The position numbers were made by a program, and so were the translations under genes. A stretch of DNA of 64,000 bases from Chelativorans sp. J32 (GTDB taxonomy: Bacteria; Pseudomonadota; Alphaproteobacteria; Rhizobiales; Rhizobiaceae), in NCBI RefSeq assembly GCF_000518985.1, contig NZ_JAEQ01000009.1, positions 85,187-149,186 of the forward strand, given 5' to 3'. The notes under the pieces are model-generated. The model searched no databases. It had not been told where the DNA came from and saw only the letters and a list, made by a program, of their open reading frames with translations. Below are positions 27,018-36,594 of the stretch, in pieces (positions within the stretch are counted from its first letter, which is position 1; the number at the start of each line of letters is the position of its first letter).

Positions 27018-27775
27018 GTCTCTCCCCCCGAAACAGATATGGCCTGACCGGTGATGGAGGCCGCGCCCGGGCTGCAGAGCCAGAGGACCGCCGCCGCCAC
27101 CTCTTCCGGCTGGATGAACCTGCCCTGCGGATTGACTGCTTTCAAGCTCGCGCGCGCTTCCTCTTCCGACCGGCCGGTTTTCTCCACAATACGGGCGACG
27201 GATTCAGCGAGCATCTCCGTCTCGACAAAACCGGGGCAGACGGCATTCACGGTGATCGAGCTTTTGGCGAATTCGACCGCCAGCGCCCGCATAAGGCCGA
27301 TCACGCCATGCTTCGAGGCCACATAGGGAGCGACATAACCATAGCCTTTCAGCCCCGCGACGGAGGCGACAAAGACGATGCGCCCGGCCTTGCGTTCCAA
27401 CATGCCTGCTAGGGCTGGCTTCACGGTCAGGAAGGCGCCGGTGAGGTTGACGTCGAGCATGCGCTGCCAATCGTCAAGCCTTGTCTTTGCAGCGGGGGCG
27501 CTGGAAGCGATACCGGCATTGGCGACGACGATATCGATCGGCCCCCTCGCTGCCTCGGCCTCCTCATAGAGCCGGTCCATCGAGGCCTGATCCGTCACGT
27601 CGCCCGCCATTGCGTGAATATCGGGGTGGCCACCGGCAACGGCCTGGAGCGGTTCGATGCGCCGACCACAAATGGTCACGGAAACGCCCGCTTCGGCCAG
27701 AGCCAGAGCGATCGCCCGGCCCACGCCTGATCCGCCCCCGGTCACGAGGGCGTGTTTGCCAGCGACCGACGTCAT
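27011..27775 (-). CDS. Short-chain dehydrogenase/reductase
   Basis: The 254-residue product is a classical SDR with the cofactor loop GGGSGVGRA, NAG motif (VANAGIAS), catalytic Ser in VASVAG, YVASK containing the catalytic Tyr-x-x-x-Lys, and a C-terminal ITGQAISVSGG. Such enzymes reduce or oxidise ketone and hydroxyl groups with NAD(P)H. The ATG chosen forms a TGATG overlap with the stop of the monooxygenase/reductase gene and has GGAAGGTG just upstream. A likely substrate is the ring keto group left after dearomatisation of 2-aminobenzoyl-CoA. Confidence 0.9.
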   Translation of the reverse strand: MTSVAGKHALVTGGGSGVGRAIALALAEAGVSVTICGRRIEPLQAVAGGHPDIHAMAGDVTDQASMDRLYEEAEAARGPIDIVVANAGIASSAPAAKTRLDDWQRMLDVNLTGAFLTVKPALAGMLERKAGRIVFVASVAGLKGYGYVAPYVASKHGVIGLMRALAVEFAKSSITVNAVCPGFVETEMLAESVARIVEKTGRSEEEARASLKAVNPQGRFIQPEEVAAAVLWLCSPGAASITGQAISVSGGETW

Positions 27776-30066
27776 CACACCTTCCCGAGCATAGCGTCCT
27801 GCCGTTCCTTCAACCGATAGGCCTGATCACGGCCACGCAGATATGGATCCGGCCATTTCACATGGCGGTCATTGAGGGTGACCGCTGCATGCAGGGTCCA
27901 ATAAGGATCGGCAAGATGAGGCCGCGCCAGACAGACCAGATCCGCCCTGCCCGCCATGAGGATCGAGTTCACATGGTCGGGTTCGTAGATATTGCCTACC
28001 GCCATGGTAGCCATACCCGTCTCGTTGCGGATCCGATCCGACATCGGCGTCTGGAACATGCGGCCATAGACCGGCTTTGCGCGGGTCGAGGTCTGGCCGG
28101 CCGATACGTCGCAGATGTCGACACCGGCCGCCTGCAGCATGCGCGCGATCTCGACGGCATCTTCGGGGCGGATGCCTTCGTCGCCGACCCAGTCATTCGC
28201 CGAGATACGCACGGAGATCGGTTTCTCCTCCGGCCACACGGCGCGAACCGCGTGGAAGATCTCCAGCGGGTAGCGCATGCGGTTCTCCAGGGAGCCGCCA
28301 TATTCATCGGTGCGTCGGTTGGTGAGCGGCGTGATGAAGGCCGAAAGCAGATAGCCGTGTGCCATATGCAGTTCGAGCATGTCGAAGCCGGCCCGCTCCG
28401 CCATTTCGGCAGAGGTGACGAACGCGTCCCGCACCTCGTCCATGTCCTTGCGGGTCATCTCCTTGGGGATTTGGTGCGCATCGCTCCAGGGAACCGCCGA
28501 GGGCCCGAGGATCGGCCAATTGCCGGAGGGAAGCGGCATTTCGGAATCTTCCCAGGCGACCTGGGTCGAAGCCTTGGGACCGGCATGCCCGATCTGCGCG
28601 CAGATCTTCGCTTCAGTCTCGCTGTGAACGAAATTGACAAGCCGCTTCCACGCGACCTCATGCTCGGGCTTGTAGAAACCAGGGCAGCCCGGCGTGATGC
28701 GTCCCTCGGGCGTCACGCAGGTCATTTCGATATAGACCAGTCCGGCGCCACCCTTGGCCCGCTCGGCATAATGCACGAAATGCCAATCGGTCGGGCAACC
28801 GTCGACAGCCTTGTACTGCGCCATCGGCGACACGACGACGCGATTCATAAGACTCATGTCGCGCAACTTGAACGGCGCGAACATCGGCGCACGCGCGCCA
28901 TTCACATTGCTGCCTGCCTTGCGCTGGAACCAGGACTCCGCGCTGCCGAGCCATTCGGGATCACGCAAACGAAGATTTTCATGGCTGATGCGCTGCGAGC
29001 GGGTGAGCAGTGAATAATTGAACTGCACGGGATCGAGATGGAGATAGCGCTCCACATCCTCGAACCATTCGAGCGAGTTGCGCGCCGCCGACTGGAGCCT
29101 TAGCACCTCCGTGCGGCGAGCATCCTCGTATTTCGCGAAGGCAGCCTCGAGCGTCGGCTCGGAATGAAGATAGTCGGCCAGCGCCACCGCGCTTTCCAGC
29201 GCAAGCTTAGTGCCCGAACCGATGGAGAAATGGGCACTCGCCGCCGCGTCGCCCATCAGCGCCAGATTTTCATGCGACCAGCGCGCGCAGAGCACGCGTG
29301 GGAAATTGATCCAGGCCGAACCGCGGATATGGTTGGCGTTGGACATCAATTTGTGACCGCCCAGGTGAGCCGAGAAGATCTTCTCGCACGTGGCGATGGA
29401 TTCTTCCTTGGACATCTCGCCAAAGCCGAACTTGTCCCACGTCTCCTGCGAGCACTCGACGATGAAAGTCGCCGTGTCCTGGTCGAACTGGTAGGCGTGC
29501 GCCCATACCCAGCCGTGTTCGGTCTCCTCGAAGATGAACGTGAACGCGTCGTCGAATTTCTGATGCGTGCCGAGCCAGACGAACTTGCATTTGCGCACGT
29601 CGATATCGGGCTGGAAGACATCGGCGAAAATGGTGCGCGACTTGGAGTTCAAGCCATCGGCTGCGATCACCACGTCATGGCTTTCCATGAAAGGCCGCGG
29701 ATCGTCGATCTCGGTCTGGAAACGCAGGTCGACGCCGAGCTCCCGCGCGCGCTCCTGCAGAAGCACCAGCAGCTTCTTGCGGCCGATGCCGCAGAAGCCG
29801 TGACCTGTCGAGACGGTCCGCGTATCGCGATAGTAAACCGCGATATCGTCCCAATACGCGAAATGCTCGCGAATCTTCGCCGCGCTTACAGGATCGTTCG
29901 CCTCCAGATTGGTGAGCGTCTCATCGGAGAGCACCACGCCCCAACCAAAGGTATCGTCCGGCCGGTTGCGCTCATAGACCGTGACCTCATGGCTTGCACC
30001 GCGCAGCTTCATCGAGATCGCAAAGTAAAGACCGGCTGGACCGCCTCCGAGAACTGCTACTTTCAT
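27775..30066 (-). CDS. 2-aminobenzoyl-CoA monooxygenase/reductase (bifunctional flavoprotein)
   Basis: The 763-residue product fuses a class A flavin monooxygenase (residues 1 to about 390: FAD-binding [37 protein letters not shown]) to an Old Yellow Enzyme-type NADH:flavin oxidoreductase (about 395-763: [54 protein letters not shown]). This domain pair is known for anthraniloyl-CoA monooxygenase (EC 1.14.13.40), which hydroxylates and then reduces the ring to a non-aromatic CoA ester, and for salicylyl-CoA 5-hydroxylase homologues. Kynureninase and the CoA ligase in the locus favour anthraniloyl-CoA. It heads the minus-strand operon. Confidence 0.9.
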   Translation of the reverse strand: MKVAVLGGGPAGLYFAISMKLRGASHEVTVYERNRPDDTFGWGVVLSDETLTNLEANDPVSAAKIREHFAYWDDIAVYYRDTRTVSTGHGFCGIGRKKLLVLLQERARELGVDLRFQTEIDDPRPFMESHDVVIAADGLNSKSRTIFADVFQPDIDVRKCKFVWLGTHQKFDDAFTFIFEETEHGWVWAHAYQFDQDTATFIVECSQETWDKFGFGEMSKEESIATCEKIFSAHLGGHKLMSNANHIRGSAWINFPRVLCARWSHENLALMGDAAASAHFSIGSGTKLALESAVALADYLHSEPTLEAAFAKYEDARRTEVLRLQSAARNSLEWFEDVERYLHLDPVQFNYSLLTRSQRISHENLRLRDPEWLGSAESWFQRKAGSNVNGARAPMFAPFKLRDMSLMNRVVVSPMAQYKAVDGCPTDWHFVHYAERAKGGAGLVYIEMTCVTPEGRITPGCPGFYKPEHEVAWKRLVNFVHSETEAKICAQIGHAGPKASTQVAWEDSEMPLPSGNWPILGPSAVPWSDAHQIPKEMTRKDMDEVRDAFVTSAEMAERAGFDMLELHMAHGYLLSAFITPLTNRRTDEYGGSLENRMRYPLEIFHAVRAVWPEEKPISVRISANDWVGDEGIRPEDAVEIARMLQAAGVDICDVSAGQTSTRAKPVYGRMFQTPMSDRIRNETGMATMAVGNIYEPDHVNSILMAGRADLVCLARPHLADPYWTLHAAVTLNDRHVKWPDPYLRGRDQAYRLKERQDAMLGKV

Positions 30067-30119
30067 TCCACCATCCTCATTTTCGGCGAAGCCTGAAGCA
30101 GGATCGCACCGGCATCGAA

Positions 30120-30139
30120 ATATTTCAAGCCTAAAATAT
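30120..30139 (-). promoter_or_regulatory. Operator-like palindrome before the monooxygenase/reductase operon
   Basis: ATATTT and AAATAT flank eight bases, and 16 of the 20 positions match the reverse complement. Its minus-strand core TTTTAGGCTTGAA is identical to a site before the CoA ligase operon. It lies 54 bp upstream of the monooxygenase start. The MarR protein encoded in this operon is the likely binder. Confidence 0.5.
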
Positions 30140-30178
30140 CACGGCGCACTGGCCCGCCGATATGCCTTTCCGATCAAT

Positions 30179-31753
30179 CTAGCCCGCGTTTTCCTTCGCC
30201 TCCTCGGTGAAGGAGCGCACGGTGCGAATGGCGCCGTCGAGCGCCACTCCATCGGCATCCGCAAGGGCTGCTTCACGCAAGCGCCTGATCCAGTCGGCCG
30301 CGTCGCCGCGTCCCTTGAGCATGGGAAGGCAGCTGAGCACCCGGTCGAATTTGGAATGGCCCCTGGCGTGGGTGTCGGAATAGCCCTTGATTAGGCGCCG
30401 GCATTTCAGGACCTCGACGCCAAGCTCGTAGTCTTCCGCCTTCTTTTCCAGCGCCAGATCCAGCCACTTGCCAAGATGCTCTGCTTCCACTTTGTGGCGA
30501 AGCAGGCTGCGCCGCCAGCGGCGAAGGCCCCCGATCACCCAAAGCATGCCGAAGCCGACAATGCTGTCGGTGCGGATCCGGCGGCCCCGATCGACGAAAC
30601 GGTTGAGCCGGTCCATCAAACCGGGATGTGACTCGATCCCCGCTCCGAGCCTAGCCGGCAGGAGGCCGACGATCTCCTGCATGCGCGGATGGAAATATTC
30701 TGTCGTAAGAAGGGTTTGCTCCCCCTTTAACCGCACTTCACGGCGTACGCGCTCGGCGCGGGCCGAACGCGTCTTCAGATCGGCAACGCGGATGATGTCA
30801 TCATAGACCATCCCGTTGGCCACATATTTCGCCGCCTCGCGCGAAAAAGCGTAGTCCTTGTCCGCCCGATCCGATGCGATGATTTTTTCGAGCCGGTCGA
30901 GATATTCCCTGCCGTAAGCACAATCGAGGAAATCGACAACCTTCCGCAGCCCGAGGCCCGCCATTTCCCGGACCTGTTCCGGAAATGCTGCGACGCGGTC
31001 GCAAAGACCATCCCACTCCTTCTGGAGCTTACCGGGCCCCCGCACCGCGACGCCGTGGCCCGGGGCTTCCATCCGCTCGGGGGCAACCGGCACTTCCTTC
31101 GCCGCCGCCCGCTCGAATGCGGCCGCAAAGGCAGCCAGGCTCGCATCGGCGCCGCGGCCGCCGGCCTTGATCGTCGCTTCGAATTCTGAACGGGGAAACG
31201 GAAGCTCGCCGGAACCGGCGAGCGCGCCGAAGAGGCTCGCCGAGATGACGGTTCCCGCCTGCTTGGCGATCGCTTCCATATCGAAATGGACAAAGCGCCG
31301 GGAGGCTTCGCCCACCCGCTCCAGCACCTTGTTGCCGTCCGCGCGGCCATCGCCCGGGATGATCTTTTCCGAAACGGCGAGCATCCGGTGATTGGAGGCG
31401 ATCAGCGCCGTCCGGTCCGGGGTGACGAAACCGCGCAAGACGGCCCTTCCCGCCTCAGCAAGCTCCGCTGCAATCACGATGTCCACATCGCCCGGAGATG
31501 GGCTCAAGGCAAATACGGGGCGTGCTTCCGGCCGCGCCGGGTCCTTCGGCATCATTTCCAGATAGTAGATGGTGGCGCCCGTACGCTGAGCCACACCCGC
31601 CACCGAGGTGGCCTGCACATGCCAGCCGCAGCGCATCGCGAGATCGGTGATCCAGTTGGTGAGCACGCCGCCGCCTTGCCCGCCGACCGCGAGAATTGCG
31701 AGCTTGATCACACCCCGAGTGGAGTCGGGACCCTCCGGCAGTCCAAAAGTCAC
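30179..31753 (-). CDS. Indolepyruvate oxidoreductase, beta subunit (long form)
   Basis: The 524-residue product begins with a pyruvate:ferredoxin oxidoreductase gamma-type domain (LAILAVGGQGGGVLTNWITDLA, residues about 15-200) and continues into a long C-terminal helical domain of about 300 residues, the extended form of this subunit. With the alpha subunit it converts aryl-pyruvates such as indolepyruvate to the aryl-acetyl-CoA (EC 1.2.7.8). Its GTG start overlaps the alpha-subunit stop (GTGA). It is followed by the promoter of the anthranilate operon. Confidence 0.88.
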   Translation of the reverse strand: MTFGLPEGPDSTRGVIKLAILAVGGQGGGVLTNWITDLAMRCGWHVQATSVAGVAQRTGATIYYLEMMPKDPARPEARPVFALSPSPGDVDIVIAAELAEAGRAVLRGFVTPDRTALIASNHRMLAVSEKIIPGDGRADGNKVLERVGEASRRFVHFDMEAIAKQAGTVISASLFGALAGSGELPFPRSEFEATIKAGGRGADASLAAFAAAFERAAAKEVPVAPERMEAPGHGVAVRGPGKLQKEWDGLCDRVAAFPEQVREMAGLGLRKVVDFLDCAYGREYLDRLEKIIASDRADKDYAFSREAAKYVANGMVYDDIIRVADLKTRSARAERVRREVRLKGEQTLLTTEYFHPRMQEIVGLLPARLGAGIESHPGLMDRLNRFVDRGRRIRTDSIVGFGMLWVIGGLRRWRRSLLRHKVEAEHLGKWLDLALEKKAEDYELGVEVLKCRRLIKGYSDTHARGHSKFDRVLSCLPMLKGRGDAADWIRRLREAALADADGVALDGAIRTVRSFTEEAKENAG

Positions 31754-33903
31754 GCCACATTCTCCGCAAAAACAAGCCGGCGGCTCTCACGCCGCGCCTG
31801 CAGCCAACCGATCACGCGCTGCCGCAGTCCGAACCAGAACCGCTCCCATCCCGTCGGGTTGTTCACAACATCGGCCTGGTAGAAGGAAGGGCAGAGCACG
31901 GCCGCATCCGCGACCTCGCCGCAATTGCCGCAGCCGACGCAATTCTCGTCAATCGCGGCAACCGGGTCATCGCGCAAGGGATCGTCGAGCTGCTTGACCG
32001 AAAGAGACGGACAGCCGGAAAGCCGCATGCAGGCGTGATCGCCCGTGCACACATCCTCGTCCACGCCGAACTTGGTCTTCACCACGCGCCTGCCGTCGGC
32101 AATCGCCTTCCGCCGTATCGGATTTTCGCGCCGCTGCCGGTTCAACATGCATTCCGAAGAGGCGACGATGACCTTCGGCCCGCTCTCCTCCGTCGTCAAC
32201 GCCTCCTTCAGGGTGTCGCGAAGCTTGCCCACGTCATATGTGCGCTCGATATGCTTCACCCATTTCACGCCCATGCCCTTGATGGCGTCGGTAATGGGGT
32301 GGTTGGTCGACTTCGTGCGATTGTCGGCCCGGGAGGAAAGGATATCCTGCCCGCCGGTCGCCGCCGAATAATAGTTGTCCACCACGACGATGACGCCGTC
32401 ATTCTTGTTGAAGACGGCATTGCCGATCGAGGAAGTGAGACCATTGTGCCAGAAGCCGCCATCGCCGACGAACGAGATCGAACGCCGCTTCGCATCCGGT
32501 GAATTGAAGGCGGACGCGGACGCCGGCCCAAGGCCATACCCCATGGTCGTCGCCCCCAGATCGAAGGGCGGCATGATGGAGAACAGGTGGCAGCCGATAT
32601 CCGAGGCGATGTGGTGCTTGCCCAATTCCTGTTCCACCAGCTTGGTCGCCGCGAAGATCGGCCGCTCGGGACAGCCCACGCAAAAGCCTGGCGGGCGCAT
32701 GGGAACAGCTTTCGCAAGATCCTCGAAGAGCGGCGGCGCAGGCGTGTTGGGAGCGCGGATCGCCGGCGCGAGCATCTCGCCGGCATGGGTCCGCAGGAAA
32801 TTACCGATGCCGGACAGCATCACGTCGCCCGTATATTCGCCGGCCATCGGAAGCATGCTCTTGCCCTCGAGCCGCACCGTGGCTCCCGATTTATAGAGCA
32901 TCGCCCCCAAGGCCTGCTCGATATAATCGGGCTGCCCCTCCTCCACGACGAGCACCGCGTCCTTCGTGGCGCAGAATTCCAGAAGCTCATCCTCGATAAG
33001 GGGATAGGTGACATTCATGACGTAGAGCGGCACTTCCGTCTCGCCATACACATCCGCCAGCCCCAGGCGCTGCAGGGCGCGGATGACGCCATTATACATG
33101 CCACCCTGCATGATGATGCCGACGCGCCCCGCGCCGCCAAAGACCTCGTTGAGCTTATGGCGCTTGATGTAGTCGATCGCCGCCGGCAACCGTTTCTGTA
33201 TCTTTTCCTTCTCGTGCAGGAAGGAAGCGGGCGGCAGGACGATACGCTGGGTGTCGCGCCGGGGATTCTCCAGCGCGTCCGCCACGGTCATGGGCGGTCG
33301 CTTATTGTCCCGGGCGATGAAGGAGCCGTGCACATGGCAGCAACGGATGCGCACCTGCAACATGACCGGCGTGTTCGACGCCTCCGAAAGCTCGAAGCCG
33401 TGCTCGACGGCCGAGACGATGGACGGCAGATTCGGGCGGGGATCAAGCAGCCACACCTGGCTCTTCATCGCGAAGGCATGGCTGCGCTCCTGCATGATGG
33501 AGGAGCCTTCGCCATAATCCTCGCCGACAATGATGAGCGCACCGCCGGTAACGCCACCGGAGGCGAGGTTTGCCAGTGCGTCTGAAGCCACATTGGTGCC
33601 GACGGTCGACTTGAAGGTGACGGCTCCCCGGATCGGGTAATGCACGGAAGCTGCCAACATCGCGGTGGCCGTCGCTTCCGAAGCGCTCGCTTCGAAATGC
33701 ACGCCGAGTTCCCCCAGGATCTCCTGTGCATCCGCGAGCACGTCCATGAGATGGCTGATCGGCGCGCCCTGATAGCCACCGACATATCCGACGCCGCATT
33801 CCAGAAGCGCCTTGGTGATGGCGAGGATTCCCTCGCCGGAAAACTCCTGCCCTTCACCGAGCTTGAGCTTCTGCACTTCTTTCGCGAATGATCTTTCCGC
33901 CAT
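31750..33903 (-). CDS. Indolepyruvate ferredoxin oxidoreductase, alpha subunit
   Basis: The 717-residue product has the N-terminal pyrimidine domain of 2-oxoacid oxidoreductases (GYQGAPISHLMDVL, FEASASEATATAMLAASV), a C-terminal thiamine diphosphate-binding domain (GDGGFWHNGLTSSIGNAVFN) and two cysteine clusters near the end. The second reads C-x2-C-x2-C-x9-C-P (from CVGCGNC), a standard [4Fe-4S] motif; the first is spaced C-x5-C-x5-C-P and looks atypical. The enzyme oxidatively decarboxylates aryl-pyruvates from tryptophan, phenylalanine or tyrosine. Co-transcribed with the beta subunit, and just downstream of a MarR gene (11-bp gap). Confidence 0.92.
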   Translation of the reverse strand: MAERSFAKEVQKLKLGEGQEFSGEGILAITKALLECGVGYVGGYQGAPISHLMDVLADAQEILGELGVHFEASASEATATAMLAASVHYPIRGAVTFKSTVGTNVASDALANLASGGVTGGALIIVGEDYGEGSSIMQERSHAFAMKSQVWLLDPRPNLPSIVSAVEHGFELSEASNTPVMLQVRIRCCHVHGSFIARDNKRPPMTVADALENPRRDTQRIVLPPASFLHEKEKIQKRLPAAIDYIKRHKLNEVFGGAGRVGIIMQGGMYNGVIRALQRLGLADVYGETEVPLYVMNVTYPLIEDELLEFCATKDAVLVVEEGQPDYIEQALGAMLYKSGATVRLEGKSMLPMAGEYTGDVMLSGIGNFLRTHAGEMLAPAIRAPNTPAPPLFEDLAKAVPMRPPGFCVGCPERPIFAATKLVEQELGKHHIASDIGCHLFSIMPPFDLGATTMGYGLGPASASAFNSPDAKRRSISFVGDGGFWHNGLTSSIGNAVFNKNDGVIVVVDNYYSAATGGQDILSSRADNRTKSTNHPITDAIKGMGVKWVKHIERTYDVGKLRDTLKEALTTEESGPKVIVASSECMLNRQRRENPIRRKAIADGRRVVKTKFGVDEDVCTGDHACMRLSGCPSLSVKQLDDPLRDDPVAAIDENCVGCGNCGEVADAAVLCPSFYQADVVNNPTGWERFWFGLRQRVIGWLQARRESRRLVFAENVA

Positions 33904-33914
33904 CGGATTTCTCC

Positions 33915-34400
33915 TCAGAAGTCATGCTTGCGGATGTTGACGAGCATTTTCTGCAGCGTCCGCACAAAGGCCGCATGTTCGGCCGCATCGATGCCCGAGA
34001 ACATTCGCTCGTAGCTCCGCCGCATGGTCGGCCACAGTTTCTCGAAGGCCAGCCTGCCCTCGTCCGTAATGCTCACGCGGGTCGCGCGGCTGTCCTGCGG
34101 ATCGGGGATGCGACGCACCAAGCCCTCGGATTCAAGGGAATCGAGCGCCCGGCTCAGCGTCGATTGCTCAACGACAGCGTAGACCGCAAGACGGCTGATG
34201 ACCAGATTGTCGATCACCGAGAGGATCGCCAAAGTCCGCATCTTTGGCGTTGAGAGCCCCATTCTGGCAAGTTCTGCCCTCAGCGAAGCATTATAGCGCC
34301 CCATGATGCGATTCATGAGATAAGGCGCGAATTGCTGAAGGCCGATTTCCCCCAGCGTCTGCCCTTCCTTGCCGTCGCTGATGATGACGCGATCGTTCAT
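33915..34400 (-). CDS. MarR family regulator
   Basis: The 161-residue product contains a MarR helix-turn-helix (LVISRLAVYAVVEQSTLSRALDSLESEGLVRR, wing PQDSRATRVSIT). The start at MNDRVIIS is preferred because AAGGGAAC lies about 7 nt upstream; in-frame starts at 34424 or 34529 are possible. It is immediately upstream of the indolepyruvate oxidoreductase genes and downstream of the cyclase gene on the same strand, so it likely controls aryl-pyruvate or cyclase expression. The palindrome at 35399-35414 is a candidate operator. Confidence 0.85.
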   Translation of the reverse strand: MNDRVIISDGKEGQTLGEIGLQQFAPYLMNRIMGRYNASLRAELARMGLSTPKMRTLAILSVIDNLVISRLAVYAVVEQSTLSRALDSLESEGLVRRIPDPQDSRATRVSITDEGRLAFEKLWPTMRRSYERMFSGIDAAEHAAFVRTLQKMLVNIRKHDF

Positions 34401-34525
34401 CCAAGTTCCCTTGCAGGCTGACATCCCGGCCTCTGATCCCTGAGGCTCGAAATGGGCAGGGCTCCCATAGAGAGCCCCACCGGCCATAGATGTATTCTCG
34501 GGACGACCTGGTCGCCCAAGACCGG

Positions 34526-35317
34526 TCAAGCCTTGGGCACGAGCGCCAGGGCGCGCACGGGACTGCCGGTGCCCTGAACGATCTTCAGGGGCGCCGCGAT
34601 CAGGATGGCGCCCTTGGGCGGCAGCTTGTCCAGATTGCAGAGACTTGCCAGGCCGTACCGATTCGCCTTGTGCAGGAGGTTATGCGCCGGGAAAGGCGGC
34701 TCCATCCCACCGGCGGCGCCGGCATCCGTGCCGATGCACTGCGTGCCCCAGCCGATCGCACCGCGCTCGAGGATATACTCGATGCAGTCGACGGTCGGCC
34801 CCGGCGAATGCGGCCCGTTCTCGTCCGCGTTGAGGAACGCCTCCTCCGAACCGTTCCGTTTATCCCAATCGGAGCGCATGACCACCCACTCGCCCTGGCC
34901 GATCGGCCCGTGCTTGGCTTCCCAGGCGCGCACGCCGTCAGCCGTGAGAAGGAAATCGGGATTCTCCGCCACTTCGGCCGAGCAGTCGATCACATTGACC
35001 GGCGCAACGAAGCTCTTGACCGGGATCGTGTCGGTGTAACCGTCGGAATATTCCTTCCCCGTGATCCAGTGATGGGGCGCATCGAAATGCGTCCCGGAAT
35101 GCTCGCCGATCTTGAGCCAGTTCCATGCCCAGAACGGGCCGTTCTTGTCATATTCGGAGATCTTGTGAATCTCGATCTTCGGTGTGTCGACGGCCAATTC
35201 CGGCGGCAGCTTCAACAGGGGTGTATCGGGTCCCAAGGGAGCAGTCAGATCGACGACCTCGATCCCCCCGCTCAGAAGCAATTCCGTGACTTTCCCAAGG
35301 GTGGCTGCTGCTGACAT
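34526..35317 (-). CDS. Cyclase-family metal hydrolase (kynurenine formamidase / isatin hydrolase-like)
   Basis: The 263-residue product carries the metal-binding signature HxGTHxDxPxH as His73-Ser-Gly-Thr-His77-Phe-Asp79-Ala-Pro-His-His83. The fold includes bacterial kynurenine formamidase (KynB, about 210 residues) and isatin hydrolase (about 260 residues); the length fits the latter better. Near a tryptophan pathway that lacks an obvious kynB, formylkynurenine hydrolysis remains possible; the neighbouring indolepyruvate oxidoreductase would suit an indole-derived substrate. The start has an excellent Shine-Dalgarno (AAAGGAGGT). Confidence 0.85.
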   Translation of the reverse strand: MSAAATLGKVTELLLSGGIEVVDLTAPLGPDTPLLKLPPELAVDTPKIEIHKISEYDKNGPFWAWNWLKIGEHSGTHFDAPHHWITGKEYSDGYTDTIPVKSFVAPVNVIDCSAEVAENPDFLLTADGVRAWEAKHGPIGQGEWVVMRSDWDKRNGSEEAFLNADENGPHSPGPTVDCIEYILERGAIGWGTQCIGTDAGAAGGMEPPFPAHNLLHKANRYGLASLCNLDKLPPKGAILIAAPLKIVQGTGSPVRALALVPKA

Positions 35318-35398
35318 GGCGATACCTCCTTTTGCCCCTGCCGGATCTGCCGGCGTCTGTCATATGCGCTATCCCGGGAAGGGAGACTAGACGGAATT

Positions 35399-35414
35399 AT
35401 TTGCATCTGCAAAT
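35399..35414. promoter_or_regulatory. Palindromic operator candidate
   Basis: ATTTGCA-TC-TGCAAAT is a perfect inverted repeat, 82 bp upstream of the cyclase start and 357 bp upstream of the plus-strand binding-protein gene. Its size and AT-richness fit a MarR operator. The remaining 453-bp gap (35318-35770) holds no gene I can support; a plus-strand open frame there has no ribosome site of note and no recognisable protein. Confidence 0.45.
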
Positions 35415-35770
35415 ATAGTTTTAAGGGGAACTAAAGAATGCACACCTTCAGCACCACCCGGAAACCACCGGGAACGCTAGCCGACCTGCTTGTGAAAAAG
35501 CTGCGCGGACGATATTCCGCCGGCGTGAGAACCGCCAGCAAAAAGCATGCAGTTGCAGGTATTTTTGTTCTCATCGCGAAATCTATCCGTCGGCTGGGCG
35601 GGAGCATTTCCTCTATAATCTCGCAGAGAAATTTCACGCTTGAAGGATTTTCATTGATTGCTACTGAGTCTCGTGATCATTTGAGCACGCACGGGAAAGC
35701 GGGTGTATCCGCGATCTATGAGGGAACTGCCACGCAGGAGCAATCTGCGGGCGATCAAAGGAGGACTGGC

Positions 35771-36562
35771 ATGAAACTCGGCAGATTTTTATTGGGTGTC
35801 GTTGCTGCGGCCACCCTTTCTATAGCGCCAGCCGCTGCGCAGGATAAGATCGTCGTTGGCGCCTATCCCGCCAATCCGCCATGGGAATTCAAAACTGAAA
35901 GCGGGGCTTTCGAAGGCTTTGAGGTGGACGTGGCCGCCGAAGTCGGCAAGCGGCTCGGCAAGGAAGTCGAGTTTCAGGACATGGGCTTTCAGGCGCTCTT
36001 TGCCGCCACGAGTTCCGGCCGCATCGATTTCGCGATCTCCTCCATTTCCGTCACCAACGATCGTCTGCAGAACCAGTCCTTCACCCAGCCCTATTACGAT
36101 AGCGATGGAACGGTCGTGGGCCGCGAGGATTCCACCGTCGCCTCTCTCGAAGATCTGAAGGGCAAGGTCATCGGCGTCGTCGCCGGCACGACTGGTGACA
36201 AATGGGCCAATGAGAACAAGGACAAGCTGGGGATTTCCGAAATCCGCAGCTACAACGCCCAGCAGGACCTGCTGCTCGATGTTCGCAATGGCCGTGTCGA
36301 AGGTGGCGCGGGCGAACTCGCCGGCTTCCAATACGCCATGACGCAGATGCCCGGCCTGAAGATCCTGGTCCGCATCCCCACCGGCGAGCGTTTCGCCATG
36401 ATGTCCCGCAAGGATCATCCGCTCGTGGCCGAGGCCAATGACGCCATTTCGGCCATGAAGGAAGATGGAACGCTCGCTGCGATCCACAAGAAGTGGTTCG
36501 GCGTCGACCCCGACGAGGGCACCAGCACAGTCACGGTAATGCCGCTTCCCAAAGCTGAATAA
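35771..36562 (+). CDS. Polar amino acid-type ABC substrate-binding protein
   Basis: The ATG at 35771 follows AAAGGAGG by 6 nt. The 263-residue product has a signal peptide (FLLGVVAAATLSIAPAAAQ) and the family 3 binding-protein fold (IVVGAYPANPPWEF, FEGFEVDVAAEVGKRLGKEVEF, GRIDFAISSISVTNDR, GKVIGVVAGTTGDKWA). Proteins of this family bind amino acids such as glutamine, arginine, histidine or opines. A single permease follows after a hairpin; no ATPase is encoded nearby. Confidence 0.9.
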   Translation: MKLGRFLLGVVAAATLSIAPAAAQDKIVVGAYPANPPWEFKTESGAFEGFEVDVAAEVGKRLGKEVEFQDMGFQALFAATSSGRIDFAISSISVTNDRLQNQSFTQPYYDSDGTVVGREDSTVASLEDLKGKVIGVVAGTTGDKWANENKDKLGISEIRSYNAQQDLLLDVRNGRVEGGAGELAGFQYAMTQMPGLKILVRIPTGERFAMMSRKDHPLVAEANDAISAMKEDGTLAAIHKKWFGVDPDEGTSTVTVMPLPKAE

Positions 36563-36594
36563 GCACTTTCTTCGTGCCTTTGCGGCACGCCTAA

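Noticed and set aside
27481..29013. Plus-strand open frame of 510 codons opposite the monooxygenase/reductase
   Set aside because: High-GC antisense shadow of a gene with clear family motifs; rich in Arg and His and without any domain.
27775..30066. Calling the fusion flavoprotein a salicylyl-CoA 5-hydroxylase
   Set aside because: The domain pair is compatible, but kynureninase and tryptophan dioxygenase in the locus make anthraniloyl-CoA the better substrate; no gentisate genes are present.
35438..35770. Upstream in-frame extension of the polar amino acid-binding protein
   Set aside because: It would add 111 residues before a perfect signal peptide. The ATG at 35771 has AAAGGAGG at proper spacing, so the extension is treated as leader.
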